A DNA stretch of 9,314 bases from Desulfovibrio sp. (lineage in GTDB: Bacteria > Desulfobacterota > Desulfovibrionia > Desulfovibrionales > Desulfovibrionaceae): the NCBI GenBank assembly GCA_003525525.1, contig DQED01000055.1:1-9314 (forward strand). Direction: 5' to 3'. Below the pieces are notes generated by a model. It saw only the letters and a program-made list of their open reading frames with translations, was not told the origin of the DNA and did no database searches. The translations under genes were made by a program, and so were the position numbers. Below, one piece after another: positions 1 through 7,542 of this stretch. Position 1 is the stretch's first letter; each line of letters starts with the position of its first letter.

Positions 1-921
1 ATCGGCATCGGCACGGCCATGACCCTCGACGGGGCCTGCGCCCACGCCTATGCCCACATCCTTTACAAGGGCCTGCTCTTCATGGGCGCGGGCTGCCTGC
101 TCTACGCCGCGGGCACGGCCAAGCTGACCGAGCTCGGCGGACTGGCCTCGCGCCTGCCGCTGGTCATGATCGGCTACATGGTCGGCGCGGTCTCCATCTC
201 GGGCATGCCGCTTTTCAACGGCTTCGTGACCAAGACCATGACCATCGCCGGCGCGGCCGAGGCCCATCGCACGTGGCTGGCGCTCGGCATGGAGCTCGCC
301 GCCGTGGGCACGTTCCTTTCCGTCGGCATCAAGCTCCCGTACTTCGCCTTCTGGGCCAAGCCGAAGAGCCAGGTCGCACTGAAGCCCATTCCCTGGAACA
401 TGTACCTCGGCATGGGCATCTCGTCGCTTTTGTGCCTCGGCATCGGCCTCTTTCCGCAGACGCTCTATTCGCTGCTGCCGTTCCCCACGGAGTACGTCCC
501 CTACACCCCCTGGCACGTGCTCCAGGCCTGCTGCATCCTCGGCTTCACCGGCCTCGGGTTCTACCTCATGCGCAAGATCATTCCGCCGCACCCCAGCCGC
601 AACCTGGACTTCGACTTCCTGTACCGGCTCGTCGGCCGGGGCTTCGTGAAGCTCGTCTCCGTCCCTGCGGCGGCCATCGATAACGTCTGGACGGATGTCT
701 ACGAGAAGATCGGGCTCAAGGCCCTGATCGAGGCGGGGCTCGGCACGAGCGTCTTCGACGGCAAGGTCATCGACGGCGTGCTCGACGGATCGGCCAGGAG
801 CGTGCGCGAGGTCGGCGGCGCCGGCGTGGCGCGCACCCAGACCGGCCGGCTCCAGGATTACCTGGCCGCCGCCGTGACCATCGGCCTGGTCATCTTCGCC
901 ATTGTCTGGTTTGTGGGCTAA
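1..921 (+). CDS. Antiporter-like proton-conducting membrane subunit of complex I (MrpD-like core, NuoL-like C-terminus), 5' partial
   Basis: The reading frame is open from base 1 and the first ATG (19) lies inside a conserved helix, so the gene starts before the window; 306 residues are visible. It belongs to the NuoL/M/N-MrpA/D family of ion-translocating subunits. Visible residues 15-31 carry the family's His-x3-His-x3-Lys helix (H15, H19, K23), and K78 lies in the GFVTK motif, which resembles MrpD/NuoN more than the SKDE motif usual in NuoL. Several hydrophobic helices follow up to about residue 191. Then come about 95 mostly amphipathic residues and a last membrane helix (287-305) preceded by an RTQTGRLQDY motif, resembling the lateral helix and final anchor of NuoL. 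It lies 24 bp upstream of nuoM, so it probably fills the distal NuoL position. It could instead be an extra MrpD-type subunit with a true nuoL further upstream. Confidence 0.88.
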   Translation: MGIGTAMTLDGACAHAYAHILYKGLLFMGAGCLLYAAGTAKLTELGGLASRLPLVMIGYMVGAVSISGMPLFNGFVTKTMTIAGAAEAHRTWLALGMELAAVGTFLSVGIKLPYFAFWAKPKSQVALKPIPWNMYLGMGISSLLCLGIGLFPQTLYSLLPFPTEYVPYTPWHVLQACCILGFTGLGFYLMRKIIPPHPSRNLDFDFLYRLVGRGFVKLVSVPAAAIDNVWTDVYEKIGLKALIEAGLGTSVFDGKVIDGVLDGSARSVREVGGAGVARTQTGRLQDYLAAAVTIGLVIFAIVWFVG

Positions 922-945
922 CCGCCAAGGGAAAGGGAGCTTTGC

Positions 946-2523
946 ATGACGACGCAAAACGGATTTCCGGTGGTGACGGCCCTGATCGTCCTGCCGCTTC
1001 TTGCCGCGGTGGCCTTGCTGGTCCTGCGGCGTAACGAACGCACCATACGGCTGGTGACGCTTGGCGCGGGCATTCTCGAATGTCTGCTGGCGCTGCCGCT
1101 TCTGGCCTACCAACCGAACGGCCCGGCCTTCCAGTTCGTGGAACATGCGCCCTGGCTGCCGGCGCTCGGCATGTCCTACCATATGGGCGTGGACGGCCTG
1201 AGCCTGTACATGATCCTCTTGACGGCGCTCATGCTGCCGCTTTGCGTGCTGGGATCCTGGACGTACATCAGCAAGCGGGTGACGGAATTCCACTTCTGTC
1301 TGCTGCTGATGACCTCGGCCTGCATCGGCGTGTTCGCGGCGCTCGACTTCGTGCTCTTCTACGTTTTCTGGGAAGCGATGCTTGTCCCCATGTACCTGCT
1401 GATCGCGGTCTGGGGCGGCCCGAGACGGCGCTACGCCTCCATCAAGTTCTTCCTCTACACGCTTGCCGGATCGACCCTGCTGCTCGCGGCCATCGTCGCC
1501 TTCCGGCAGGTGGGCGGCACCTTCTCCATCCCGGAGCTGATGCAGCAGCCGTACTCCTTCCGCTTCCAGATGTGGGCGTTTCTGGCCATGGCCCTGGCGT
1601 TCGCCATCAAGGTGCCCATGTTCCCGTTCCACACCTGGCTGCCGGCCGCCCACGTCGAGGCCCCGGCCGCGGGCAGCGTGCTCCTGGCCGCCATTCTGCT
1701 CAAGATGGGCACGTACGGCTTCCTGCGCTTTTGCCTGCCTTTGACCCCGGCCGCGTCGGTCACGGCCGCACCGGTCATGATCGCGATCTCCATCGCCTCC
1801 ATCCTCTACGGCGGCTGCATCGCGCTCGGGCAGACCGACATCAAGAAGCTGATCGCCTACTCGTCCGTGGGGCACATGGGCTTCGTGACGCTCGGCATCT
1901 TCCTCTTCAGCGTCAAAGGCGTTTCCGGGGCCATCCTCCAGATGCTCAACCACGGCATCACCACCGGCGGCCTGTTCATGATGATCGGCCTGCTCTACGA
2001 GCGCAGCCACAGCCGGGAGATCGCCGACAACCAGGGGCTTGGCAAATTCATGCCGGCCTACATGTTCCTCTTCGGCGTCTTCTCCTTCTCCTCCCTGGCC
2101 TTCCCCGGCACCAACAGCTTCGTGGGCGAGGTGCTGGTCCTGATCGGCGCGTTCGCCGGCAACCCCTGGGTGGGCTTCGCCGCCGTGCCCGGGGCCATGC
2201 TCGCCGCCGCCTACATGCTGCGCCTGCTCCAGCGCGTGACCTGGGGCGAGCCCACCTCCTTCAAGAAAGGCTGGTACGACCTGGGCGCGCGGGAATGGGC
2301 CACGCTCGTTCCCCTGGCCCTGCTCGTCTTCTACATCGGCTTGGCCCCGTCCCTGGCCATCAAGACCATCGAGCCGTCCATCGAACGGGTGCTTGCCGCC
2401 ATGCAGGCGAAAAACGAGGCCATGGGCCTGACCAGCGACATGCCGCTCGCCGCGCGCATGGAGCTCGGCGCACCGCTCAAAGTGGCCGAGGCCCAAGACG
2501 CCGTCTCCAAGGAGCTCCCATGA
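946..2523 (+). CDS. nuoM: NADH-quinone oxidoreductase subunit M (proton-pumping membrane subunit)
   Basis: This 525-residue, multi-helix inner-membrane protein is one of the three antiporter-like subunits of the complex I membrane arm; E. coli NuoM is about 509 residues. All key charged residues of the translocation path are visible: E143 (in FWEAMLVPMYLL), K222 (in AIKVPMFPFHTWLP), K253 (in LLKMGTYGFLRF) and E395 (in FVGEVLVL). They correspond to E. coli E144, K234, K265 and E407. The subunit should therefore be pumping-competent. A hydrophilic tail of about 40 residues (486-525) follows the last helix. The start ATG at 946 is supported by AGGGAG at 934-939, six bases upstream. The gene is 24 bp after the upstream antiporter-like gene, and its stop overlaps the nuoN start. 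Confidence 0.97.
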   Translation: MTTQNGFPVVTALIVLPLLAAVALLVLRRNERTIRLVTLGAGILECLLALPLLAYQPNGPAFQFVEHAPWLPALGMSYHMGVDGLSLYMILLTALMLPLCVLGSWTYISKRVTEFHFCLLLMTSACIGVFAALDFVLFYVFWEAMLVPMYLLIAVWGGPRRRYASIKFFLYTLAGSTLLLAAIVAFRQVGGTFSIPELMQQPYSFRFQMWAFLAMALAFAIKVPMFPFHTWLPAAHVEAPAAGSVLLAAILLKMGTYGFLRFCLPLTPAASVTAAPVMIAISIASILYGGCIALGQTDIKKLIAYSSVGHMGFVTLGIFLFSVKGVSGAILQMLNHGITTGGLFMMIGLLYERSHSREIADNQGLGKFMPAYMFLFGVFSFSSLAFPGTNSFVGEVLVLIGAFAGNPWVGFAAVPGAMLAAAYMLRLLQRVTWGEPTSFKKGWYDLGAREWATLVPLALLVFYIGLAPSLAIKTIEPSIERVLAAMQAKNEAMGLTSDMPLAARMELGAPLKVAEAQDAVSKELP

Positions 2524-3920
2524 CCATCTTCATGCTGTTGCCGGAACTGTGGCTCTTTGCCCTGGTGTGCGCCCTGTTCGTGGCGAGCGTGCGGGGCGTG
2601 AAATCCGTGGCCGGCTGGCTGCCCGCCGCCGCCGCCATGGGCGTGCTCGTCGCCCTGGCCGGGCTTTCGGCCCGCGCCGAGCTGCTTTACGCCACCTACA
2701 AGCTCGACGCCCTGTCCCAGTTCTTCAAGCTCGTCATCGCCCTGGGCTTCGCCATTGTCGCAGGCATCGGCGCGGGCAAAAAAGACGACGCGGACATGAC
2801 GCCGGACTACTACATGCTCCTGGGGCTGTCCGCCTGGGGCCTGATGCTGCTCGCCTCCTGCGTCGAGCTTGTCACGCTCTACCTGGCCCTGGAGCTCTCC
2901 TCCTACAGCCTCTACGCGCTTATTCCCCTGCGCGGCCAGGACCGGCGCGCCGCCGAGGCGGGCATCAAGTACATCCTCTTCGGCGCGGCCGTCACCGCGT
3001 TGGCGCTCTTCGGCCTTTCCTACATCATGGCCGCCAAGCACACGACCTACATCGCGGCGCTGGCCGCCTCCTCCTGGAGCTTCGCCGACGCGCCCCTGGC
3101 CGTCCTTGGTCTGACGCTCTTCCTGGCCGGCTTTTTCTACAAGCTGGCGCTGTTCCCGTTCCACTTCTGGTGCCCTGACGTCTACCAGGGCGCGAAGAAC
3201 GAGACCGCGGCCTACGTGGCCACCATCCCCAAGCTCGGCGCGGTGGTGGTGCTCGTGCGTCTGGCGGCGCTCTTTGCGCCGCACATGGAAGTGACCAACA
3301 TCCTGGCCGTGCTCGGGGCCGTGTCCATGACCGCCGGCAACCTGGCGGCCCTCGTGCAGCGCGACGTCAAGCGCCTGCTCGGCTTCTCGTCCGTGGCCCA
3401 CGCCGGCTACGTGATGCTCGGCCTCGCCGCCGGATCGGCGGCCGGGCTTTCGGCCGCGGCGTTTTACAGCCTGGCCTACATCCTCATGAACCTTGCCGCC
3501 TTCTACGTGGTCTGCACCATGTCCGTCGGCGGCGAGAATCCGAGCCTCGACGACCTCGACGGGCTCTATAAGCGCGCGCCGAGTCTCGCCATGATCCTGG
3601 CCGTGGCCGCGTTCGCCCTGGTCGGCCTGCCGCCGACCGCCGGGTTCACCGGCAAGCTGTTCCTGCTTTCGGCGGCCTGGGATCAGGGCTACCATTGGCT
3701 GGTCATCGTGGCCGTGCTCAATACGGCCATCTCCATCTACTACTACCTGAGCCTCGTGCGCCACGCCTACACCGGCGAGTCCGATGCCCCGGCCCTGGCC
3801 GTGTCGCGCGGTTCGCTGGTTTTCGGCGGCGTGCTCGCGGCGCTGGTGCTGCTGCTCGGCATCCTGCCCGCGCCGCTTTACGACCTGGCGGCCATGGCCG
3901 GAACGCAACTGCACCCCTAG
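2520..3920 (+). CDS. nuoN: NADH-quinone oxidoreductase subunit N (proton-pumping membrane subunit)
   Basis: This 466-residue polytopic membrane protein is the antiporter-like subunit closest to the A/J/K/H connecting region; E. coli NuoN is about 485 residues. Charged residues match the family: E125 in [12 protein letters not shown]208 in [14 protein letters not shown]238 in TIPKLG, and K379 in FTGKLFL. The last is a Lys, as in NuoN, where NuoM has Glu. The sequence around 284-300 ([17 protein letters not shown]) is also typical. The frame is open far upstream, but that part is an out-of-frame shadow of nuoM. The ATG at 2520 is chosen because it overlaps the nuoM stop in an ATGA junction, has AAGGAG at 2509-2514 and gives the usual NuoN N-terminus. 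A 36-bp gap separates it from nuoA. Confidence 0.97.
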   Translation: MTIFMLLPELWLFALVCALFVASVRGVKSVAGWLPAAAAMGVLVALAGLSARAELLYATYKLDALSQFFKLVIALGFAIVAGIGAGKKDDADMTPDYYMLLGLSAWGLMLLASCVELVTLYLALELSSYSLYALIPLRGQDRRAAEAGIKYILFGAAVTALALFGLSYIMAAKHTTYIAALAASSWSFADAPLAVLGLTLFLAGFFYKLALFPFHFWCPDVYQGAKNETAAYVATIPKLGAVVVLVRLAALFAPHMEVTNILAVLGAVSMTAGNLAALVQRDVKRLLGFSSVAHAGYVMLGLAAGSAAGLSAAAFYSLAYILMNLAAFYVVCTMSVGGENPSLDDLDGLYKRAPSLAMILAVAAFALVGLPPTAGFTGKLFLLSAAWDQGYHWLVIVAVLNTAISIYYYLSLVRHAYTGESDAPALAVSRGSLVFGGVLAALVLLLGILPAPLYDLAAMAGTQLHP

Positions 3921-3956
3921 CGGGGCGCGTCATCGCAAGGGAGGAGGGAAAGACAT

Positions 3957-4349
3957 ATGGTCTTTACCTGGTTACAGGCAGCGATACTGCTCTTTTTCCT
4001 GGGCGGGGTGCTCTTCGGGGCCGGGCCGCTGCTGGGTTCGCTCTTTCTCGCGCCCAAGGCTCGCGGCGGCGCGATGGGCGCCACCTACGAGTGCGGCGTG
4101 CCCACGCACGGCCGCACCTGGGTCAAGTTCGGCATCAACTACTACTTCTACGCCCTGATCTTCCTGGCCTTCGAGGTGGACATTCTCTACCTGTTCCCGG
4201 TCGCGGCCCTCTACGCCAAGCCGCAGGGTCTGGAAGCCGCCGTCAAGCTGTTGGTTTTCATCGCGGTGCTCGCCGCCGCCATCATCTACTTCATGCGCAA
4301 GGGAGTGTTCACATGGCCCCGCAGAATCCAGGTTGCGCCCCGGCCGTAA
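3957..4349 (+). CDS. nuoA: NADH-quinone oxidoreductase subunit A
   Basis: This 130-residue membrane protein with three predicted helices (about 5-31, 60-85 and 92-114) helps form the quinone channel and the junction between membrane and peripheral arms. The family signature is clear: YECG at 44-47 in the long loop, then a second helix with paired acids followed by YLFP. The acids read F-E-V-D (72-75), whereas the usual motif is F-D-V-E, so their order is swapped, and the normal Pro-Trp after the helix is Pro-Val. The start is supported by a purine-rich AAGGGAGGAGGG (3937-3948) upstream. The 3' end overlaps nuoB by 37 bp. Its position after nuoN, rather than first in the operon, reflects the rotated gene order. 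Confidence 0.96.
   Translation: MVFTWLQAAILLFFLGGVLFGAGPLLGSLFLAPKARGGAMGATYECGVPTHGRTWVKFGINYYFYALIFLAFEVDILYLFPVAALYAKPQGLEAAVKLLVFIAVLAAAIIYFMRKGVFTWPRRIQVAPRP
4299..4305 (+). promoter_or_regulatory. Ribosome binding site for nuoB inside nuoA
   Basis: AAGGGAG sits seven bases before the ATG at 4313, within the nuoA coding sequence. It decides the nuoB start and makes the 37-bp nuoA/nuoB overlap credible, because the next in-frame Met (residue 35) lies only 11 residues before the cluster cysteines. Confidence 0.75.
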
Positions 4350-4843
4350 ATACGGTCGATCCGGCCCTTGTGGCCACCCCGGCCGTCCAGAAGCTCGTGG
4401 ACGTCTGCCGGGCCATGTCCATCTGGCCCATGACCTTCGGTCTGGCCTGCTGCGCCATCGAAATGATGGCCGTGGGCATGGCGCGCTTCGACATCGCCCG
4501 CTTCGGCGCGGAAGTGTTCCGGCCCTCGCCGCGCCAGTCCGACCTCATGATCGTGGCCGGCACGGTGAACAAGAAGATCGCCCCGGCCGTGGTGCGGCTC
4601 TACGAGCAGATGCCGGCCCCGCGCTACGTGATGGCGCTCGGCAACTGCGCCATCTCCGGCGGCCCCTTCAACATCGAGGGCCAGTACGGCGTGGTCCAGG
4701 GCGTGGACACCCTCATTCCCGTGGATGTCTACGTGCCCGGCTGCCCGCCGCGGCCTGAGGGACTGCTCGAGGGGCTGTTCGCGCTGCAGCAGAAAATCAC
4801 CGGCAAGCGCTGGTGGCAGGTGCCCCAGGGAGGCCAGAAATGA
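4313..4843 (+). CDS. nuoB: NADH-quinone oxidoreductase subunit B, carrier of cluster N2
   Basis: This 176-residue protein belongs to the complex I 20 kDa (PSST) family. It holds the terminal [4Fe-4S] cluster N2, which passes electrons to quinone in the connecting module. The ligands are all present: the adjacent pair C46-C47 in [11 protein letters not shown]112 in GNCAISGG and C144 in [10 protein letters not shown]. The downstream PPRPE motif and the length are normal. Spacing from third to fourth ligand is 32 residues. Two further cysteines (C8, C32) in the N-terminal stretch are outside the known ligand set. The start overlaps nuoA by 37 bp, and the stop overlaps the nuoC start by 4 bp (ATGA), indicating coupled translation. 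The neighbouring NuoD and NuoH homologues complete the quinone site. Confidence 0.97.
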   Translation: MAPQNPGCAPAVNTVDPALVATPAVQKLVDVCRAMSIWPMTFGLACCAIEMMAVGMARFDIARFGAEVFRPSPRQSDLMIVAGTVNKKIAPAVVRLYEQMPAPRYVMALGNCAISGGPFNIEGQYGVVQGVDTLIPVDVYVPGCPPRPEGLLEGLFALQQKITGKRWWQVPQGGQK

Positions 4844-5382
4844 TTCCCGAATGCGTGGCCAAACTCGGCGCGGCCTGCTCCGCGCCTCTCGATCATGCCG
4901 CCACGGGCTGCGTGGCGTCCGTGACGCTCACGCCCGAGACCATCCACGACGCCGTGGCCGTCATGGACAAGGAAGGCTACCTCCTGGAGGACGTCATGGC
5001 CTCGGACCTGGAGGAGGGCTTCGAAGTGGCCTACCACTTAAGCCTCCTCGACGGCGCCAACCGCGTGGTTTTGCGCCTGACCGTGCCCCACGACGCGCCC
5101 CGCGTGCCGACCGTCAGCGACATCTACCCCGGCGCGGACTGGCACGAGCGGGAGTGCTTCGATTTCTACGGCATCGACTTCGCCGGTCACCCGAACCTCT
5201 ACAACCTGCTCTTGCCCGAGGACTTCGAGGGCCATCCGCTTATAAAGGACGCCAAGGCGCGCAAGTCCTTAGCCGACCTCGTGCCGCTGACCTACCTCGT
5301 GGACTGCGGGCTGGCCGAGCCGGAGCCCGAGCCCAAGGCCAAACCCAAGCCGGTGGCCAAGGCCGCTCCTAAAGACGAATAG
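4840..5382 (+). CDS. nuoC: NADH-quinone oxidoreductase subunit C (30 kDa subunit)
   Basis: This 180-residue soluble subunit has no cofactor and scaffolds NuoB and NuoD in the peripheral arm. The family signature is at about 88-137: [18 protein letters not shown], then DFYGI, GHP, and [11 protein letters not shown]. Consensus arginines in the LRRIL and PLRKD segments are replaced (LYNLL, PLIKD). It is a separate gene, not fused to nuoD as in E. coli. The last 21 residues (160-180) are a low-complexity tail of alternating Glu-Pro and then Lys-Pro, an acidic block followed by a basic one, probably disordered. The start at 4840 is preferred to the in-frame ATG at 4813 because it forms the ATGA overlap with nuoB and has AGGGAGG at 4827-4833, six bases upstream. 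Confidence 0.95.
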   Translation: MIPECVAKLGAACSAPLDHAATGCVASVTLTPETIHDAVAVMDKEGYLLEDVMASDLEEGFEVAYHLSLLDGANRVVLRLTVPHDAPRVPTVSDIYPGADWHERECFDFYGIDFAGHPNLYNLLLPEDFEGHPLIKDAKARKSLADLVPLTYLVDCGLAEPEPEPKAKPKPVAKAAPKDE

Positions 5383-5397
5383 GGCCAAGGAGGAATC

Positions 5398-6555
5398 ATG
5401 CAAGCCTTCGATCCGACGGCCCTTCGGGGCGACCTCGCTTCGGCCCGTTTCGAGCCGGGGCCAACCGACGACAAGCTGATCCTCAGCATGGGCCCCCAGC
5501 ACCCGTCCACCCACGGCGTGCTGCGCATCATGCTCGAGCTCGACGGCGAATACATCCTGCGCGCCGAGCCCGTGCTCGGCTACATCCACCGCATGCACGA
5601 GTGGATGGCGGAGCAGAAGACCTACATGCAGTTCATGCCCAACATGGGCCGCGTGGACTACCTGCACGCCATGGCCTGGAACTGGGCCTACGCCGGCGCG
5701 GTGGAGCGGCTCATGGGCGTCGAGGTTCCCAAGCGGGCCGAGTACATCCGCGTGGCCGTCACCGAGCTCAACCGCATCAGCTCCCACCTGCTCTGGTGGG
5801 GGGCGTACCTGCTCGACCTCGGGGCGTTCACCCCCATCATGTACGCTTTCGACGACCGCGAGATCATCCTCGACATCCTCCAGGCCGTCACCGGTTCGCG
5901 CCTGACCTATTCCTACTTCACCATAGGCGGCGTCTACGGCGACGTGCCCGCGGATTTCGCCTCGCGCTGCCTGGCCTTCACCCGCCACCTGCGCTCGCGC
6001 CTGCCCATGTACCGCGACCTGGTCACGGACAACGTGATCCTGCGCGGCCGCTGCGAAGACATCGGCGTGATGGACGTGGAGCTGGCGCGGCGCTACGGCG
6101 CGACCGGGCCGTGCATCCGGGGATCGGGCGCGCCCGTGGACACCCGCCGCGCCGAGCCCTACGGCGTCTACAACCGCTTCGACTTCCGCATTCCGGCCTA
6201 CACCGAGGGCGACGCCATGGCCCGCTACATGGTGCGCATGGACGAGCTCGTCACGAGTTGCGACATCATCGACCAGGCCGTGCAGGGCCTTCCCGAAGGC
6301 CCGATCCAGGCCAAGGTCGGCAAGACCGTCAAGCCGCCCAAGGGCGAGGCCTGCTACGCCGTGGAAGGCGCGCGCGGCAAGATCATCATCCACGTGCGTT
6401 CCGACGGCGGCCCCAAACCCTACCGGGTCAAGCTGCGCGCCCCGGGATTCTCCAACTTGAGCGTTTTTTGCGATTTGGCGCGCGGGACTCTTCTCGCCGA
6501 CGCCGTGTCCATCCTGGGCAGCCTGGACCTCGTCATCCCGGAGATCGACCGATGA
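5398..6555 (+). CDS. nuoD: NADH-quinone oxidoreductase subunit D (49 kDa subunit, quinone site)
   Basis: This 385-residue subunit forms the quinone-reduction pocket with NuoB. It contains the N-terminal MGPQHPSTHGVLR loop with H35 and H39, and the D87-Y88 pair (RVDYLHAM) matching the Asp-Tyr pair that contacts the quinone head group in studied complexes. The protein ends in a typical LGSLDLVIPEIDR. The CxxC pairs that bind NiFe in group 4 hydrogenases are absent, so this is a quinone-type subunit and not a hydrogenase large subunit. The segment after the first strand pair reads HRMHEWMAEQKTY where HRG-x-EK is usual, a local divergence. AAGGAGGA at 5387-5394 precedes the ATG. A 15-bp gap follows nuoC, and the stop overlaps the nuoH start. 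Confidence 0.96.
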   Translation: MQAFDPTALRGDLASARFEPGPTDDKLILSMGPQHPSTHGVLRIMLELDGEYILRAEPVLGYIHRMHEWMAEQKTYMQFMPNMGRVDYLHAMAWNWAYAGAVERLMGVEVPKRAEYIRVAVTELNRISSHLLWWGAYLLDLGAFTPIMYAFDDREIILDILQAVTGSRLTYSYFTIGGVYGDVPADFASRCLAFTRHLRSRLPMYRDLVTDNVILRGRCEDIGVMDVELARRYGATGPCIRGSGAPVDTRRAEPYGVYNRFDFRIPAYTEGDAMARYMVRMDELVTSCDIIDQAVQGLPEGPIQAKVGKTVKPPKGEACYAVEGARGKIIIHVRSDGGPKPYRVKLRAPGFSNLSVFCDLARGTLLADAVSILGSLDLVIPEIDR

Positions 6556-7541
6556 ACCTGGAACAGCTTTTAAGCCTGGATTATCCGCTTACCCGCCTGG
6601 TGATCGGGCTCCTGTGCATCTTCGCCTTCGTGGGCTTAAACGGGCTCGTCCTGGTCTGGGTCGAGCGCAAGGTGGCCGGCCATTGCCAGCTGCGCCCCGG
6701 GCCGCTGCACGTCGGCCCGCACGGCCTGCTCCAGCCCCTGGTGGACGCGGTCAAGCTCATCGGCAAACAGCTCGTCGCCCCGTTCGGCAGCGACAAGGCC
6801 CTGTTCTGGCTCGCGCCGCTGCTGGCCTTCGCGCCGGTCACGGTGTGCATGCTGCCGCTGCCCTGGGGACCGGACATGGCGATGATTCCCATGAACACCG
6901 GTCTGGTGCTGATCCTGGCCTTCTCCGGCCTCGGCGTGTTGTCGCTGATCCTCGCCGGCTGGGGTTCCAACAACAAATGGGGCCTTTTAGGCGCAGCCCG
7001 TTCCGTGGCCCAGTCCGTGGCCTACGAAGTGCCGCTGCTGCTGTCCGTCATGGCCGTCGCCATCACGGCCGGGTCGCTCGACCTCTTCCAGATCTCCGCC
7101 CAGCAGGGCGGCTGGCCCTGGCAGTGGTACGGCGTGAAGAACCCGCTGGCGTTTTTCATCTTCCTGGTCTGCGCCGTGGCCGAGACCAACCGCGCCCCCT
7201 TCGACCTGCCCGAGGCCGAGTCGGAGCTGACCGCAGGCTTTCACACCGAATACTCGGGCATGGGCTTCGGCCTCTTCTTCCTGGCCGAATACGCCAACAT
7301 GATCATCGTCTCGGGCGTGGCCGCGGCGCTGTTCCTCGGCGGCTGGCAGGGACCGTTTCTGCCCGGCGTCTGGTGGTTCCTGGTCAAGATCTACTGCATC
7401 CTCTTCTTCATCATCTGGCTGCGCTGGACGTATCCCCGCGTGCGCTTCGACCAGCTCCTGAACCTCAGCTGGAAGTGGCTCACCCCCCTGGCGCTCCTGG
7501 ACCTTGCCCTGGCCGTGATCGTGGCCGGATTCGGAGGCTGA
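6552..7541 (+). CDS. nuoH: NADH-quinone oxidoreductase subunit H (heel membrane subunit)
   Basis: This 329-residue, roughly eight-helix membrane protein anchors the peripheral arm and forms much of the quinone tunnel (ND1 family). Signatures are WVERKVAGHCQLRPGP at 36-51, the SNNKWGLLGAARSVAQ loop at 139-154, the acidic loop ETNRAPFDLPEAESEL at 211-226 followed by HTEYSG, and RWTYPRVRFDQL near the C-terminus. Two conserved positions differ from the usual consensus: GPN becomes GPL (52), and the K-E-D after the second conserved helix becomes K-Q-L (72-74). The ATG overlaps the nuoD stop (ATGA), with GGAGA at 6540-6544. In most bacteria nuoE, nuoF and nuoG lie between nuoD and nuoH; here the two genes overlap directly. 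Confidence 0.97.
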   Translation: MNLEQLLSLDYPLTRLVIGLLCIFAFVGLNGLVLVWVERKVAGHCQLRPGPLHVGPHGLLQPLVDAVKLIGKQLVAPFGSDKALFWLAPLLAFAPVTVCMLPLPWGPDMAMIPMNTGLVLILAFSGLGVLSLILAGWGSNNKWGLLGAARSVAQSVAYEVPLLLSVMAVAITAGSLDLFQISAQQGGWPWQWYGVKNPLAFFIFLVCAVAETNRAPFDLPEAESELTAGFHTEYSGMGFGLFFLAEYANMIIVSGVAAALFLGGWQGPFLPGVWWFLVKIYCILFFIIWLRWTYPRVRFDQLLNLSWKWLTPLALLDLALAVIVAGFGG

Positions 7542-7542
7542 C

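Noticed and set aside
1..921. Start of the first gene at the ATG at 19
   Set aside because: The frame is open to base 1, and that ATG lies inside a conserved transmembrane helix, so it is an internal Met of a gene cut by the window edge.
1080..2519. Long open frame upstream of and in frame with nuoN, suggesting a fused 946-residue protein
   Set aside because: It runs out of frame through nuoM, is Arg/Pro/His-rich with no family motifs, and nuoN has its own ATG and ribosome site at 2520. It is a high-GC shadow.
2331..3914. 527-codon minus-strand open frame opposite nuoN
   Set aside because: Composition is Gly/His/Arg/Gln-rich and repetitive, as expected from the antisense of a GC-rich membrane-protein gene; no motif and no ribosome site was seen.
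5269..6393. 374-codon minus-strand open frame opposite nuoD
   Set aside because: It covers an unambiguous nuoD, has antisense-like His/Val/Gly composition, and has no recognisable domain.
5601..6551. Open frame leading into nuoH, suggesting an N-terminal extension of NuoH
   Set aside because: It lies out of frame within nuoD with shadow composition; nuoH starts at 6552 in an ATGA overlap.
5398..6555. NuoD as the large subunit of a group 4 membrane hydrogenase
   Set aside because: Both CxxC metal-binding pairs are missing, and the quinone-site His and Asp-Tyr residues are present.
5038..6989. Rare TTA codons in nuoC and nuoH as a possible translational control or transfer signal
   Set aside because: TTA also occurs at residue 6 of nuoA, numbers are small, and the flanking composition is uniform.
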